Positions 1-8,061 of a stretch of 36,048 bases of DNA are shown here, piece after piece. The stretch covers positions 1 to 36,048 of the forward strand of contig DSDU01000204.1 in the NCBI GenBank assembly GCA_011056835.1, in the 5' to 3' direction. The position numbers and the translations under genes are program-made. How positions within the stretch are numbered: the first letter of the stretch is position 1; each line of letters opens with the position of its first letter. This DNA is from Deltaproteobacteria bacterium (GTDB lineage Bacteria; Desulfobacterota; Syntrophia; Syntrophales; UBA6807). A model generated the notes under the pieces. That model did no database searches. It had not been told where the DNA came from and saw only the letters and a program-made list of their open reading frames with translations.

Positions 1-13
1 CATTTTCAGCTTT

Positions 14-1138
14 GTGCCGCTACCGATGTATAGATATCCAAAGAAAATAATTACGCTGAACAGAAGAAACTCTTCGGAAGAAAAAAAGCCGCTCAACATT
101 AAAGCAAAAATCACAAAATACCTGACCGAAAATAAAGCCTTTGCAGAATCGTTTATTTTTATCGGTACCAACGGGCGGTTTCATAGTCTTATACATAGCA
201 TTATAGAAAAGGAATGCTATCATGCCGATTATCAAGTTTATGATCTTCAAATCACACACACGGGCACATGCATTTCGAGAGTGAAAGGTCGAGACAAATC
301 TTCCCCGGCACTGATAATTAAAATCCCTGTGAACGATTTTGCAAGGTTCAGATTAAGAAACAATTTCAGGAATATGGAAGAATTAAGGACACGTTTCCCA
401 ATTATAAGGGGAACTACACCTATTCCAATTACATTCGGATGTTTCAACAACCAAGACTATTGGGTTGAAAGTTATATCCAGGGTTTAAGCGGCGAAACTA
501 TAGGCAGAGAAAGAAAGCAACAGATTATTTTTAATTCATTCAATAAATTGATGGATATTCATATAGACTCCCGTATCTCTGCTAGTATTGAGAAGATTAA
601 CGATAAAATCGAGAAGACATATTGTGCCTTTCAAGGTTCAGATATTCTATGGGATGCATCAGAAAAGAGTATCATTGCCAAGGCATTTACATTTTTAAAG
701 CATAATATTCCAGAACAAACCTTTTTTGTCTTAGGGCATAATGATTATCATCTGGGCAACATCCTCTTTGATTCACCTTCTATGAACGTTGCGGGAATCT
801 TGGACTGGGATCTCGCTTCAAAATATGAATTTGCCCTTTTGGATGCATTGCACCTTATTGTCAGGTCGAATAAAGCTGATAATACAATAATAACTTCTCT
901 TGAAAAAAACATTATTTCACCATCAGCCGCAGACAACAAATTACTTGCACACTATATGAAAATTCTGAGTATTCCTTCTAAGGACTTTACATTTTATTTA
1001 ATGATATATCTTTTTGAATTATTGAAGAAAGATCTGTCGGCATGGCAAATGGGACTAGGGGGGGTCGAAAAACTTTATTTTTCCATGACAATAGAGGAAA
1101 TTCACAATCTTATAAAATTAATGAGAACAATACTCTAA
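14..1138 (+). CDS. APH-fold phosphotransferase of a polysaccharide locus, possibly 5'-truncated
   Basis: The protein resembles the aminoglycoside phosphotransferase / choline kinase-like fold. The sequence shows the catalytic loop HNDYHLGNILF (His242, Asp244, Asn249) and the metal-binding Asp of GILDWD (about Asp264). A candidate nucleotide-binding Lys lies in LIIKIP (about Lys103), and a hinge-like VESYIQG follows near 151. In surface-polysaccharide clusters such proteins are usually called phosphotransferases and probably phosphorylate a sugar or lipid-linked intermediate, not an antibiotic; the substrate cannot be read from sequence. The GTG at 14 is the first possible start in the window, but the frame is open to base 2, so the gene may begin upstream. 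It lies 9 bases before the flippase gene, so the two are probably co-transcribed. The DNA is AT-rich compared with the core genes downstream. Confidence 0.75.
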   Translation: MPLPMYRYPKKIITLNRRNSSEEKKPLNIKAKITKYLTENKAFAESFIFIGTNGRFHSLIHSIIEKECYHADYQVYDLQITHTGTCISRVKGRDKSSPALIIKIPVNDFARFRLRNNFRNMEELRTRFPIIRGTTPIPITFGCFNNQDYWVESYIQGLSGETIGRERKQQIIFNSFNKLMDIHIDSRISASIEKINDKIEKTYCAFQGSDILWDASEKSIIAKAFTFLKHNIPEQTFFVLGHNDYHLGNILFDSPSMNVAGILDWDLASKYEFALLDALHLIVRSNKADNTIITSLEKNIISPSAADNKLLAHYMKILSIPSKDFTFYLMIYLFELLKKDLSAWQMGLGGVEKLYFSMTIEEIHNLIKLMRTIL

Positions 1139-1147
1139 AGATATCTG

Positions 1148-2488
1148 ATGGGAACATTTGCAAAACATACACTTATCACAATTGCCACGCAATGCATGAA
1201 CATTCTGCTTGTGCTCGCAAGCTCTATCGTTATTGCTCGAATATTGGGTCCCGAAGGACAGGGGATCTATTCAATTGCATTTCTGCTACCGACTTTTTTA
1301 GTTATCTTTATGAACCTCGGAATCGGACCCGCGTCCGTCTTCTATATTGGCAAAAAGAAGTATCCATTGCAGAGTATAGCAGGCATTAATATTATTTTCT
1401 CACTGGCGATAAGCAGTGGGGCTATAATAGTTGGGTTAATAGCAATATTCTTATGGGGAGACCATCTTTTCCCGGGAATTAAGATAACATATTTATTGTT
1501 AGGGCTTATCATAGTTCCCTTTCAAGTGTTTTTATCTCTTCTGATCAACATCCTCCTGGGACTCCAGAATATAAAAAAATATAATGCTGTCTATCTCTTG
1601 CGAGATGCCAGTTTCTTATGTTTCATCATAATACTTCTTCTGTGGTTTCGTCTTGGCATCTCGGCGGCTATTATCTGTCTCGTATTGTCAGTGTGCTTTG
1701 CTTCTGTCCTTGCTTTTTGTGAATCCGTAAAAGAAGCGGAGGGAGTGGTTTTTGTTTTTGACAAGCCCATGTTTAAAGATTTTTTAAACTACGGAAGTAA
1801 AGTTTTTTTGAATAATGTAATTTCGTTCCTGCATTTGAGATTGGATGTATTCTTGATCAATCTTTTATTGAATCCTGTTGCGGTTGGATATTATGCAATC
1901 GCTGTTGGTCTGTCCGAAAGAATATGGCTTATTTCCCAATCTGCCGGCACTGTCTTATTTCCAAGAGTGACAGCAGAGACAGATGAAAAAAAATTGAGAG
2001 ATTTTACCCCCATAGTGTGTCGCAATATCCTGCTGTTTACTTCGATTATTGCCGTTCTTCTTTTTTTCATGTCTCGGTGGCTGATCATAATGTTTTTTTC
2101 GGAACAATATTCAAGCTCGGTTTTGCCATTTCAAATACTGTTGATCGGAACGATTGCAATAAGCGGGAGCAGAATATTGGCCAATGATCTTGCCGGCAGG
2201 GGAAGGCTTATAGAAAATATATATCTCAGCGCTTTTTCCGTAGTCATAAATATTATATTCAATATCATCCTGATTCCTCGAATCGGTATACCAGGTGCGG
2301 CTCTTGCCACTACAATTTCCTACATAATTACATTTGCGGGACGGGCGATTATCTATAGTAAGATATCAGGAAATAGAATGAGAGATGTTCTTTTTATCAA
2401 AAAGTCCGACTGTCGATTATATCTTGGTATTTTATGTGAATATCCGGGATTTAAAAAAAACAATTATGGTCAGTGTAGTGTTAAGTGA
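1148..2488 (+). CDS. Wzx-type oligosaccharide flippase (MATE/MOP superfamily)
   Basis: This is a 446-residue polytopic inner-membrane protein with roughly 12 to 14 hydrophobic segments. The N-terminus is typical of the polysaccharide transporter family: a TLITIATQCMNI first helix, then ARILGPEGQGIYSIAFLLP. The C-terminal half has the conserved pattern IPRIGIPGAALATTISYI. Family members flip undecaprenyl-linked repeat units across the inner membrane for O-antigen, capsule or exopolysaccharide assembly. The ATG at 1148 directly follows the phosphotransferase stop, and the next gene begins within 8 bases of the stop codon, so this is one transcription unit with the glycosyltransferases. The last 20 or so residues are polar and may extend beyond the usual end. 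No wzy-like polymerase is visible in the window. The exact substrate is unknown. Confidence 0.88.
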   Translation: MGTFAKHTLITIATQCMNILLVLASSIVIARILGPEGQGIYSIAFLLPTFLVIFMNLGIGPASVFYIGKKKYPLQSIAGINIIFSLAISSGAIIVGLIAIFLWGDHLFPGIKITYLLLGLIIVPFQVFLSLLINILLGLQNIKKYNAVYLLRDASFLCFIIILLLWFRLGISAAIICLVLSVCFASVLAFCESVKEAEGVVFVFDKPMFKDFLNYGSKVFLNNVISFLHLRLDVFLINLLLNPVAVGYYAIAVGLSERIWLISQSAGTVLFPRVTAETDEKKLRDFTPIVCRNILLFTSIIAVLLFFMSRWLIIMFFSEQYSSSVLPFQILLIGTIAISGSRILANDLAGRGRLIENIYLSAFSVVINIIFNIILIPRIGIPGAALATTISYIITFAGRAIIYSKISGNRMRDVLFIKKSDCRLYLGILCEYPGFKKNNYGQCSVK

Positions 2489-2495
2489 AGTGAAA

Positions 2496-3476
2496 ATGAA
2501 TTTATCTAAAGGCAAACAATTGGTCAGTGTCATTATCCCGACCCACAACAGACCTCAACTCTTGATGAAAGCCGTTAAAAGCGTTATCTGTCAGACATAT
2601 CGACCAATAGAAATCATCATAATTGATGATGGTTCAAACGAACCGGTAACAAGTGAATGGTTTAAAAAAGTAGATAAAAACGTTTCTATTTGTATTAAAC
2701 GAAATGAATCCGGTACGGGAGTAGCGGCTGCGAGAAATGTCGGGATCAGAAGTGCAAAAGGTGAAATGATAGCATTTTTGGATGATGACGACCGCTGGAT
2801 GCCAGCTAAACTGGAGCGACAAGTAGAGGCATTAAACAGACACAGGTCGTTTTACATCCGTGGTGTATACTGCCAGATGATATTTGAAGACGAGAGCGGA
2901 AAGGAGATATCTCGAACATGTTTTCCGTCTATGGGTCACATGGTACGGAGGCGCATGATCTATACTGACGGAAACATACCTCCTCCATCAGTCCTGGTTG
3001 ATCGCGATGCACTTTTTAACATCGGGTTGTTTGATGAGAGCATGCCTGCTTTTGAGGACAGACACTGGGCTCTCCGTTTCTTGACTCAATACGACATGAT
3101 TTGTGTTGATGAATACCTGGTAAGAATCCTTGAACATACCGGCTCTCGGTTATCGTCTTACGCAGGTTCCATGCTGGTCGGCGAAAGGGCCTATACGCAT
3201 TTTATTCAAAACTACCTAAAGGAACAGGGCGTGGGCGACATCAGCAAGGCAATGGGCTATCGATATGCAAAGTTGGCAAATGAATACATGCTTTCCGGAG
3301 ATACTCGTTCAGGTATGAAAACGTTTTTGAGGTCGATGGCAATTAATCCATTTGAAAAACGTGCTTATATCGGTTTCATATTGGGGTTGGGAGGGGCACA
3401 GTTGTACAAGAGAATCATGGCCCGACGTATGCTGAGAGTCCGTCTAGCTGCGGTATCTATAAATTCAACACAGTGA
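2496..3476 (+). CDS. Family 2 glycosyltransferase
   Basis: This is a GT-A fold enzyme of the GT2 family. The nucleotide-sugar site is visible as VSVIIPTHNRPQLL and IIIIDDGS. The ARNVGIRSAKGEMIAFLDDDD stretch carries the DxD metal site, and FDESMPAFEDRHWALR looks like the catalytic ED segment. The frame is open from 2385, overlapping the flippase by 104 bases, but the ATG at 2496 starts just after the flippase stop and is the simplest start (326 residues); an ATG at 2466 is the alternative. The C-terminal 60 residues are basic and may contact the membrane. It probably adds one sugar to the lipid-linked repeat unit. The GT4 gene follows after 8 bases. Donor and acceptor cannot be predicted. Confidence 0.85.
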   Translation: MNLSKGKQLVSVIIPTHNRPQLLMKAVKSVICQTYRPIEIIIIDDGSNEPVTSEWFKKVDKNVSICIKRNESGTGVAAARNVGIRSAKGEMIAFLDDDDRWMPAKLERQVEALNRHRSFYIRGVYCQMIFEDESGKEISRTCFPSMGHMVRRRMIYTDGNIPPPSVLVDRDALFNIGLFDESMPAFEDRHWALRFLTQYDMICVDEYLVRILEHTGSRLSSYAGSMLVGERAYTHFIQNYLKEQGVGDISKAMGYRYAKLANEYMLSGDTRSGMKTFLRSMAINPFEKRAYIGFILGLGGAQLYKRIMARRMLRVRLAAVSINSTQ

Positions 3477-3484
3477 TTTGATTT

Positions 3485-4816
3485 ATGAAGATCCTTATGA
3501 TTTCATATGCATATGACACATTTCCAATCCATATATTCACCGGTTCCCAAAGAGCATTTTCGTTTACAAAGTATATGACACGAGAGGGGGTCGATGTACA
3601 TGTTATGTCCTTTCGTGACCGAATGTCTGAATTCAAAAAAACGGGGGGATATGGGGAACCGGTTTATCGAACCCTTGACATGTTGGGCATGATCAGCCGC
3701 ATAATTGGGAAGCCCGCATCCCCCGTTATAAAGCAAAAACCTATGTTATTCCGGACTAGGCAGAATGTTGAACCTACATATTCAAGGGGATGGGTTAAGA
3801 GACTGTTTTATATACCAGATAGACAGTGGCTGTGGGCTTTGAACGCGTTTCGAGCAGCCGCCACATTACATAAAAATGAGCACTATGATGTCGTATTGAC
3901 ATCATCGCCGCCGGAGTCATCCCATATTGCCGGAATGCTTTTAAAAAAGTGGTGTCACATACCGTGGGTAGCTGACATGCGAGACGGGTGGATGTTTGAA
4001 CCGTATTTGTATTTTCGAAGTCTCAGGGGATTTCGAAGATGGCTTGAATGTGAAATTGAGAGATTTCTTTTATCAAAGGCCGATGCAATAACGGCAGTGA
4101 CGCAACCGATTATTGATGATCTCATCAGTCGTTTAAAAGTGACTCACTATAAGGCCGCCATCATACCTAACGGATTCGATCCGGAAGAATGGTACACAAT
4201 GAATGAAGGTGCTTATGGAAGGAAATCCTTCTTATCATATGAGAAAGGAAAAATGTGTATTGTTCATGTGGGTCGTTTGTCCGAGGCGCGGGGTGATAGG
4301 AAAGCCGATCATTTCTTCAGAGCCTTGTATGAATTGAAAAAGGCTAACCCGACATTATCCGATGAATTGTCGGTTTTTCTCGTCGGTGTTGAACGAGGTG
4401 CTGAAGTTGATATGATACGCTCATTATCATTAAATGATATCGTACATAGTCATCATTATGTGCCGAAGTCCGAAGCAGCGACTATAATGAGAGATGCAGA
4501 TGTTCTGCTCCTCGTAACGTCTGTTGGACAGAAATCCATTGCGACGAGTAAACTCTTCGATTATATGGCGGCCGAGAGACCTGTTATGGCTTTAGCTGAT
4601 GCTAATGCAGCCGCTGAGATTGTTCGGCAGGCTGGTATCGGTCTGTGTGTAAATCCGATGAAAACCAATGAGATAAAAGATGCATTATTGAATTTTATGA
4701 AATGGTGGAAACAGGACAATTATCCTTTCAGGAGGAATGAAGACATCATAAGAAATTTCAGTCGCCGAAACCAAGCAGAGGAAATGGTTAAAATTCTGTC
4801 AGCAGTTGCAAAATAA
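3485..4816 (+). CDS. GT4-like (GT-B fold) glycosyltransferase
   Basis: This 443-residue protein has the two-domain GT-B plan. The N-terminal acceptor domain begins KILMISYAYDTFPIH and contains DVVLTSSPPESSHIAGMLL and WVADMRDGW, a segment pattern seen in WbuB-like enzymes. The C-terminal donor domain contains IPNGFDPEEW, HVGRLSEARGDRKADHF, and then SKLFDYMAAERPVMAL in place of the classical EGFGL stretch. It is probably a soluble or peripheral inner-membrane enzyme that extends the repeat unit. It is translationally close to the preceding GT2 gene and ends the tightly packed part of this operon. A 384-base gap with gene debris follows. The sugar donor is not predictable. Confidence 0.85.
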   Translation: MKILMISYAYDTFPIHIFTGSQRAFSFTKYMTREGVDVHVMSFRDRMSEFKKTGGYGEPVYRTLDMLGMISRIIGKPASPVIKQKPMLFRTRQNVEPTYSRGWVKRLFYIPDRQWLWALNAFRAAATLHKNEHYDVVLTSSPPESSHIAGMLLKKWCHIPWVADMRDGWMFEPYLYFRSLRGFRRWLECEIERFLLSKADAITAVTQPIIDDLISRLKVTHYKAAIIPNGFDPEEWYTMNEGAYGRKSFLSYEKGKMCIVHVGRLSEARGDRKADHFFRALYELKKANPTLSDELSVFLVGVERGAEVDMIRSLSLNDIVHSHHYVPKSEAATIMRDADVLLLVTSVGQKSIATSKLFDYMAAERPVMALADANAAAEIVRQAGIGLCVNPMKTNEIKDALLNFMKWWKQDNYPFRRNEDIIRNFSRRNQAEEMVKILSAVAK

Positions 4817-5200
4817 GTAGTCATTCCATGAATGACAGTATTAGAGAAAGAGAGAGATACTCGTGAATGTGCAAGCAAAATGACGAGGCGAGGTGCGGAC
4901 GAAATGAATGTCGAGAAGGAATTATTATTGTGATATGTTGCTGATGTTATTGATGTATTGCCTGTATACGCCCGTTAATATAGTGATCAAAAATCAAAGT
5001 AAATTTTTCGAGTATTCAAGTGCTTTACCTTTTTTACTAAAGCCTGTTGGCACATCTGAAGGAGGCTATTAAAAAAGGGAATCTTGGCATTGTTGCTCCG
5101 CCCTACGATATAGATTCAATACAACAGCTATGAAGTCGGCAGTCCTCATGCAGGAACGCACACAGAACGTTGCCATGAATACGAATCAGACTTCTTTGAA
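4817..5200 (+). other. Non-coding stretch with possible glycosyltransferase debris
   Basis: This 384-base gap holds no intact gene. A short open stretch at 4956-5070 translates into SKFFEYSSALPFLLKPVGTS and nearby residues, which resemble the KFFEYLASGLPVVATPVG segment of GT4 donor domains. An overlapping frame (about 5046-5132) gives HLKEAIKKGNLGIVAPPYD, also GT-like, but the two frames cannot both be real. An ATG-initiated 24-codon frame (5130-5204) overlaps the next gene's start by ATGA and could be a leader or chance. The stretch 4875-4946 shares spaced blocks with 6199-6273 on the other strand. I read the gap as decayed DNA plus a possible repeat. Confidence 0.35.
4820..4836. repeat. Small perfect hairpin after the GT4 gene
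   Basis: GTCATTC (4820-4826) and GAATGAC (4830-4836) form a 7-bp stem around a 3-base loop immediately after the GT4 stop codon. There is no T-run behind it, so it is a poor intrinsic terminator. It may stabilise the mRNA 3' end or belong to a dispersed repeat. Confidence 0.45.
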
Positions 5201-6172
5201 ATGACACAGCGAAAACAAGTGATGCCTAAAAAGCAAATAAATGAACCGTCTGTGATTGATATTGTGATTCCCGCCTATAACGCACGGCACATAATTCACA
5301 AATCAGTACAATCGACGCTAATGCAAGAGCTTCCGGCCGGTTGGAGGAAAAGTGTCATCATTATCGATGACGGGTCTTCGGATGATACTGTAAAGCACTG
5401 CCGGGAAGTGTTTAAAGAAAAAGTTTATCTTATTTCACACAGAGAAAATCGGGGACGTTCCGCTACCCGTAATACAGGCTGGCGTGTTGGAAGGGGTTGC
5501 TATGTAGTGTTTTTGGATGCAGACTGTGAATGGCTTGCTTCAAGTTCATTAAGTGCCCATATTGAAAAGCTTCAGACTGGTGTTGATGTGAGTATGGGCC
5601 CTATCATTGCTGATGACGAAAGCTTTTGGGGCCTCTATCAAAACATGCTTCAATCATCACGTGAGAAATCTTTTGCTACGGGTAACCATGCTGCCTTTAC
5701 AAGTGCAAACTTCGCGATCAGTCGTTCATGTTTGGAGGCGACAGGTGGATTCGATGAAGGTTATCGTCACTATGGTTTCGAAGATCGTGATTATCTCCTT
5801 CGTTTGGTATCGATAGGTGCAAAATTAGCTTTGTGTCAAAAGGCCGCAGTGAGGCATGTTCCGGATTTATCCCTTATAGAAGTCTGTAGAAAAATGTTCG
5901 AATCTGCTCATTATTCTTCTCCCCGCTTTCAAGAGGCACATCCTGAATATTATGCCCTATCCATTTACGGAAAAATCGATTGCAGACTTCATAAGTTTCC
6001 CTTGACCGTCCTTGGATCAATTTTTAATCCTCTGGTACCCGCACTCTCCAGGTTGGGAGATATGATCATCAGGATACCCGGCATACCATTTAAAATAAAA
6101 TGGGTACTGGTAAAGCTAATGTCGAGCATTGCCTATCTTACAGGTACCTATATAGGGTACAAGGGTGTATGA
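5201..6172 (+). CDS. Family 2 glycosyltransferase (chondroitin polymerase-like domain order)
   Basis: This is a 323-residue GT-A enzyme. The N-terminal half has IDIVIPAYNARHII, VIIIDDGSSDDT and ARNTGWRVGRG-like residues (here SATRNTGWRVGRG), followed by the DxD-type site FLDADCEW. The C-terminal half has ANFAISRSCLEATGGFDE and YGFEDRDYLLRL, the catalytic GFDE...ED arrangement of the galactosyl/GalNAc-transferase C-terminal domain. The last 60 residues contain hydrophobic stretches that could anchor it to the membrane. It is separated from neighbours by decayed DNA on both sides, unlike the packed genes upstream, so it may have entered separately or survived deletions. An ATG at 5222 is an alternative start; neither has a clear Shine-Dalgarno sequence. 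Confidence 0.85.
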   Translation: MTQRKQVMPKKQINEPSVIDIVIPAYNARHIIHKSVQSTLMQELPAGWRKSVIIIDDGSSDDTVKHCREVFKEKVYLISHRENRGRSATRNTGWRVGRGCYVVFLDADCEWLASSSLSAHIEKLQTGVDVSMGPIIADDESFWGLYQNMLQSSREKSFATGNHAAFTSANFAISRSCLEATGGFDEGYRHYGFEDRDYLLRLVSIGAKLALCQKAAVRHVPDLSLIEVCRKMFESAHYSSPRFQEAHPEYYALSIYGKIDCRLHKFPLTVLGSIFNPLVPALSRLGDMIIRIPGIPFKIKWVLVKLMSSIAYLTGTYIGYKGV

Positions 6173-6179
6173 ACTTTCA

Positions 6180-6193
6180 TCATGAATTCATGA
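6180..6193. repeat. 14-bp perfect palindrome
   Basis: TCATGAATTCATGA reads the same on both strands and lies 8 bases after the GT2 stop codon. It could be a protein-binding site or one end of the adjacent repeat-like element at 6199-6273. There is no evidence for a specific regulator. Confidence 0.4.
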
Positions 6194-6198
6194 AGCTA

Positions 6199-6273
6199 CG
6201 TCAGCATTTCGTATAATCTGCTGTATTCCTTCACCAGACCCCCTGGTCAAACATTTGTTCCTCGTCACTTTGC
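6199..6273 (-). repeat. Possible diverged copy of an intergenic element, inverted relative to 4875-4946
   Basis: On the minus strand this stretch has three blocks in the same order as 4875-4946 on the plus strand. The first is GCAAAGTGACGAGG versus GCAAAATGACGAGG (13 of 14 identical). The second is GAAGGAAT in both. The third is TGCTGACG versus TGCTGATG. Spacings are almost equal (41 versus 40, then 26 versus 24). Between blocks the similarity is poor. On the minus strand it also contains ACCAG and CTGGT as a small stem. The pair flanks the GT2 gene in opposite orientation. Homology is an inference from spaced short matches and could be chance. Confidence 0.3.
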
Positions 6274-6357
6274 GACCTTCGCTGGTGAAAATTTTCAGTG
6301 TAAATTTTGATCATCAGGTACCTTGGTTATTTATATTCCATTGTTTGTTAATCTCAA

Positions 6358-6588
6358 ATGATTGCAAGCAATTGCTCTGCGATTCCTGAATTAGTTGTTG
6401 AAGGAAAAGGAGGATTCCTTTGTCCTGTCGGAGACGTCGATGCCTTTGCTGAGAAAATTAATTTCCTGGCTGAGAATGCCGAACTGCGCCGCGAGATGGG
6501 AGCATTTAATCGAGCACGGATTGAAGATAATTTTACACTTGAACTAATGCTACGGAAGTATCAGGAATTGTTTGAAGAAACATCATGA
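6358..6588 (+). pseudogene. C-terminal remnant of a GT4 glycosyltransferase
   Basis: The 76 codons encode only the last quarter of a GT4 enzyme. They begin at the IASNCSAIPELV strand that normally follows the EAMACGxPV segment, then show GGFLCPVGDVDAFAEKI and a terminal helix MLRKYQELF. The Rossmann domains, the nucleotide-binding E-x7-E motif and the acceptor domain are all missing, and a stop codon lies two codons before the ATG. The fragment is therefore almost certainly a non-functional leftover of a gene truncated by deletion or recombination. Its last 28 bases overlap the 3' end of the convergent GT4 gene. It resembles, but does not duplicate, the equivalent part of that neighbour. Confidence 0.7.
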
Positions 6589-7784
6589 TGAGAAGACACA
6601 TCAAGCCCTTCAATAAGTAAAGCATAGCGGTCAGCAATGATCTTCCAGTCGTACCGTCCACATACGTAGTTCCTGCCTGAATGACCTAAATCGTGTCTGA
6701 TTTCGTCATTATCCAGCAGGTAAGTGATCTTATCGGCAAGGTCAGTAGCACTTTTCGGTCGGAACAAAAGGCCGGTCTTGCCGTCCTTAACGATATCTCG
6801 AATTGCCGGCAAATCAGTCGCTATAACCGGACATTCGCAACCCATTGCCTCTACAAGGACGAGTCCAAAGCCTTCCGATAATGAGGGGAGGACGAATACC
6901 GTAGAAAATTGATACAACTCAGGCAGTGCACCATGTTTCAAGGGACCGAGAAAGGTGACACAATGATCGACTTTCAATGCCGTCGCTTCTTCTTGAAGTG
7001 CCGTTTCGTAAGGACCAGTTCCTACGATTATCAGGGAAATATCCGGATGAATACGAATGAGCTCAGGCAGGGCTCTGATTAAGTACTGAACACCCTTCTC
7101 TTGGATAAGCCGACCCACAAAAAGGATCTGCCCATTCTGCCGAGGGGCATCGGACGGTACAAATTCATGCTCAAGGGCAACGCCCATGGGTATTATTTCC
7201 GTTTTGGGGAAATGCCCGAGTGATGAAAGGGCTTTCTCCCGGAGAGCATGGCTTACAAAGGTTACTATATCGGTACGTGTGAGCACGAAACGGCGTACCG
7301 CATCGAATATTCCACCTTTGAGTGCAAAGATGTCACTTCCGTGAGAAGTGCAAACGACAGGTACGGATGAACGCAGTAAAAGGCGCGCCACTACTGCAAC
7401 AAAACCTTGGGGTATCAACCAGTGGGCATGAATCGCGCAATAATCATGTTTTTTCAGCAAACGAAGTGCGGTTGTCAATTGTCCGAGAATGAAAAAGGGG
7501 ATAAGGAGATACCTCCAGGGATGAAGGGACAGGCTTGGCAAAATGCCGCTGGTTCCGATCAGTTGTTGATACTTCGTGAAAGAATATCGGAATCGAGTGA
7601 TATGAATTCCGGCTATTTCTTCTTCACGTTTCGCACCTGCTGAATGTGGCATAACGACATGAATGTCGAAGCTGTCGGTCAATCGGCGACATAGTTCGAA
7701 CACAAAAGACGGGCTGCCGTCATTGATTCCTCTCGAAAAAGTAGACGTAAGAACAAGCAGTTTCGGTTTCTTGCGAATCGTCAT
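6561..7784 (-). CDS. GT4 family glycosyltransferase
   Basis: This is a full-length 407-residue GT-B enzyme on the minus strand. It starts KPKLLVLTSTFSRGINDGSP with the glycine-rich acceptor loop. It continues with HAHWLIPQGFVAVV and CTSHGSDIF, then the linker IIPMGVALEHEF, the donor-domain entry ILFVGRLIQEKGVQYLI, and the E-x7-E retaining motif in EGFGLVLVEAMG. Such proteins transfer a sugar from a nucleotide donor with retention of configuration and act at the inner face of the inner membrane. The serine/histidine-rich tail after about residue 395 is unusual but short. It is the only minus-strand gene of the polysaccharide region and converges on a GT4 remnant, which suggests rearrangement at this end of the locus. 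Confidence 0.9.
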   Translation of the reverse strand: MTIRKKPKLLVLTSTFSRGINDGSPSFVFELCRRLTDSFDIHVVMPHSAGAKREEEIAGIHITRFRYSFTKYQQLIGTSGILPSLSLHPWRYLLIPFFILGQLTTALRLLKKHDYCAIHAHWLIPQGFVAVVARLLLRSSVPVVCTSHGSDIFALKGGIFDAVRRFVLTRTDIVTFVSHALREKALSSLGHFPKTEIIPMGVALEHEFVPSDAPRQNGQILFVGRLIQEKGVQYLIRALPELIRIHPDISLIIVGTGPYETALQEEATALKVDHCVTFLGPLKHGALPELYQFSTVFVLPSLSEGFGLVLVEAMGCECPVIATDLPAIRDIVKDGKTGLLFRPKSATDLADKITYLLDNDEIRHDLGHSGRNYVCGRYDWKIIADRYALLIEGLDVSSHHDVSSNNS

Positions 7785-8061
7785 GTTTCTTCCCGGCCAG
7801 CACCTGTGACGTTTATGGATTTCTTAATACCTGTCGGCTGAAACGATTACCAGACTGTATCGGTTTTGTCCACTTTTCTCGAATATGGAATAATGATTCC
7901 TGCTGCCTGTATAATTCACATGGCGAAGGATTATGTGAACGGCGCACATCTTTCTTGCATTCCACCGCAGTATTACATAGAATTCCAGCATTGTCATCAC
8001 GAAGACGGAGACGGCGCCGTGGCGCCTTCACGTGATAACTGTTCGGAGAGACGGGAAAAAC
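7785..8061. other. Divergent intergenic region between the GT4 gene and xerD
   Basis: This 277-base spacer must hold promoters for both directions. On the plus strand there is a perfect TATAAT at 7910-7915 but no convincing -35 box at the right distance. A compact GC hairpin, GGCGCC-GT-GGCGCC (8013-8026), lies just before xerD and might affect xerD translation. No gene could be supported here. It also marks the change from AT-rich accessory DNA to the more balanced core DNA. Confidence 0.35.

Noticed and set aside
14-1138. Antibiotic-resistance aminoglycoside phosphotransferase
   Set aside because: The APH fold is clear, but the gene sits at the head of a polysaccharide operon and overall sequence does not resemble known resistance enzymes.
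7910-7915. A promoter for xerD at the perfect TATAAT
   Set aside because: No -35-like hexamer occurs at 16 to 18 bases upstream, so the match alone is too weak to call.
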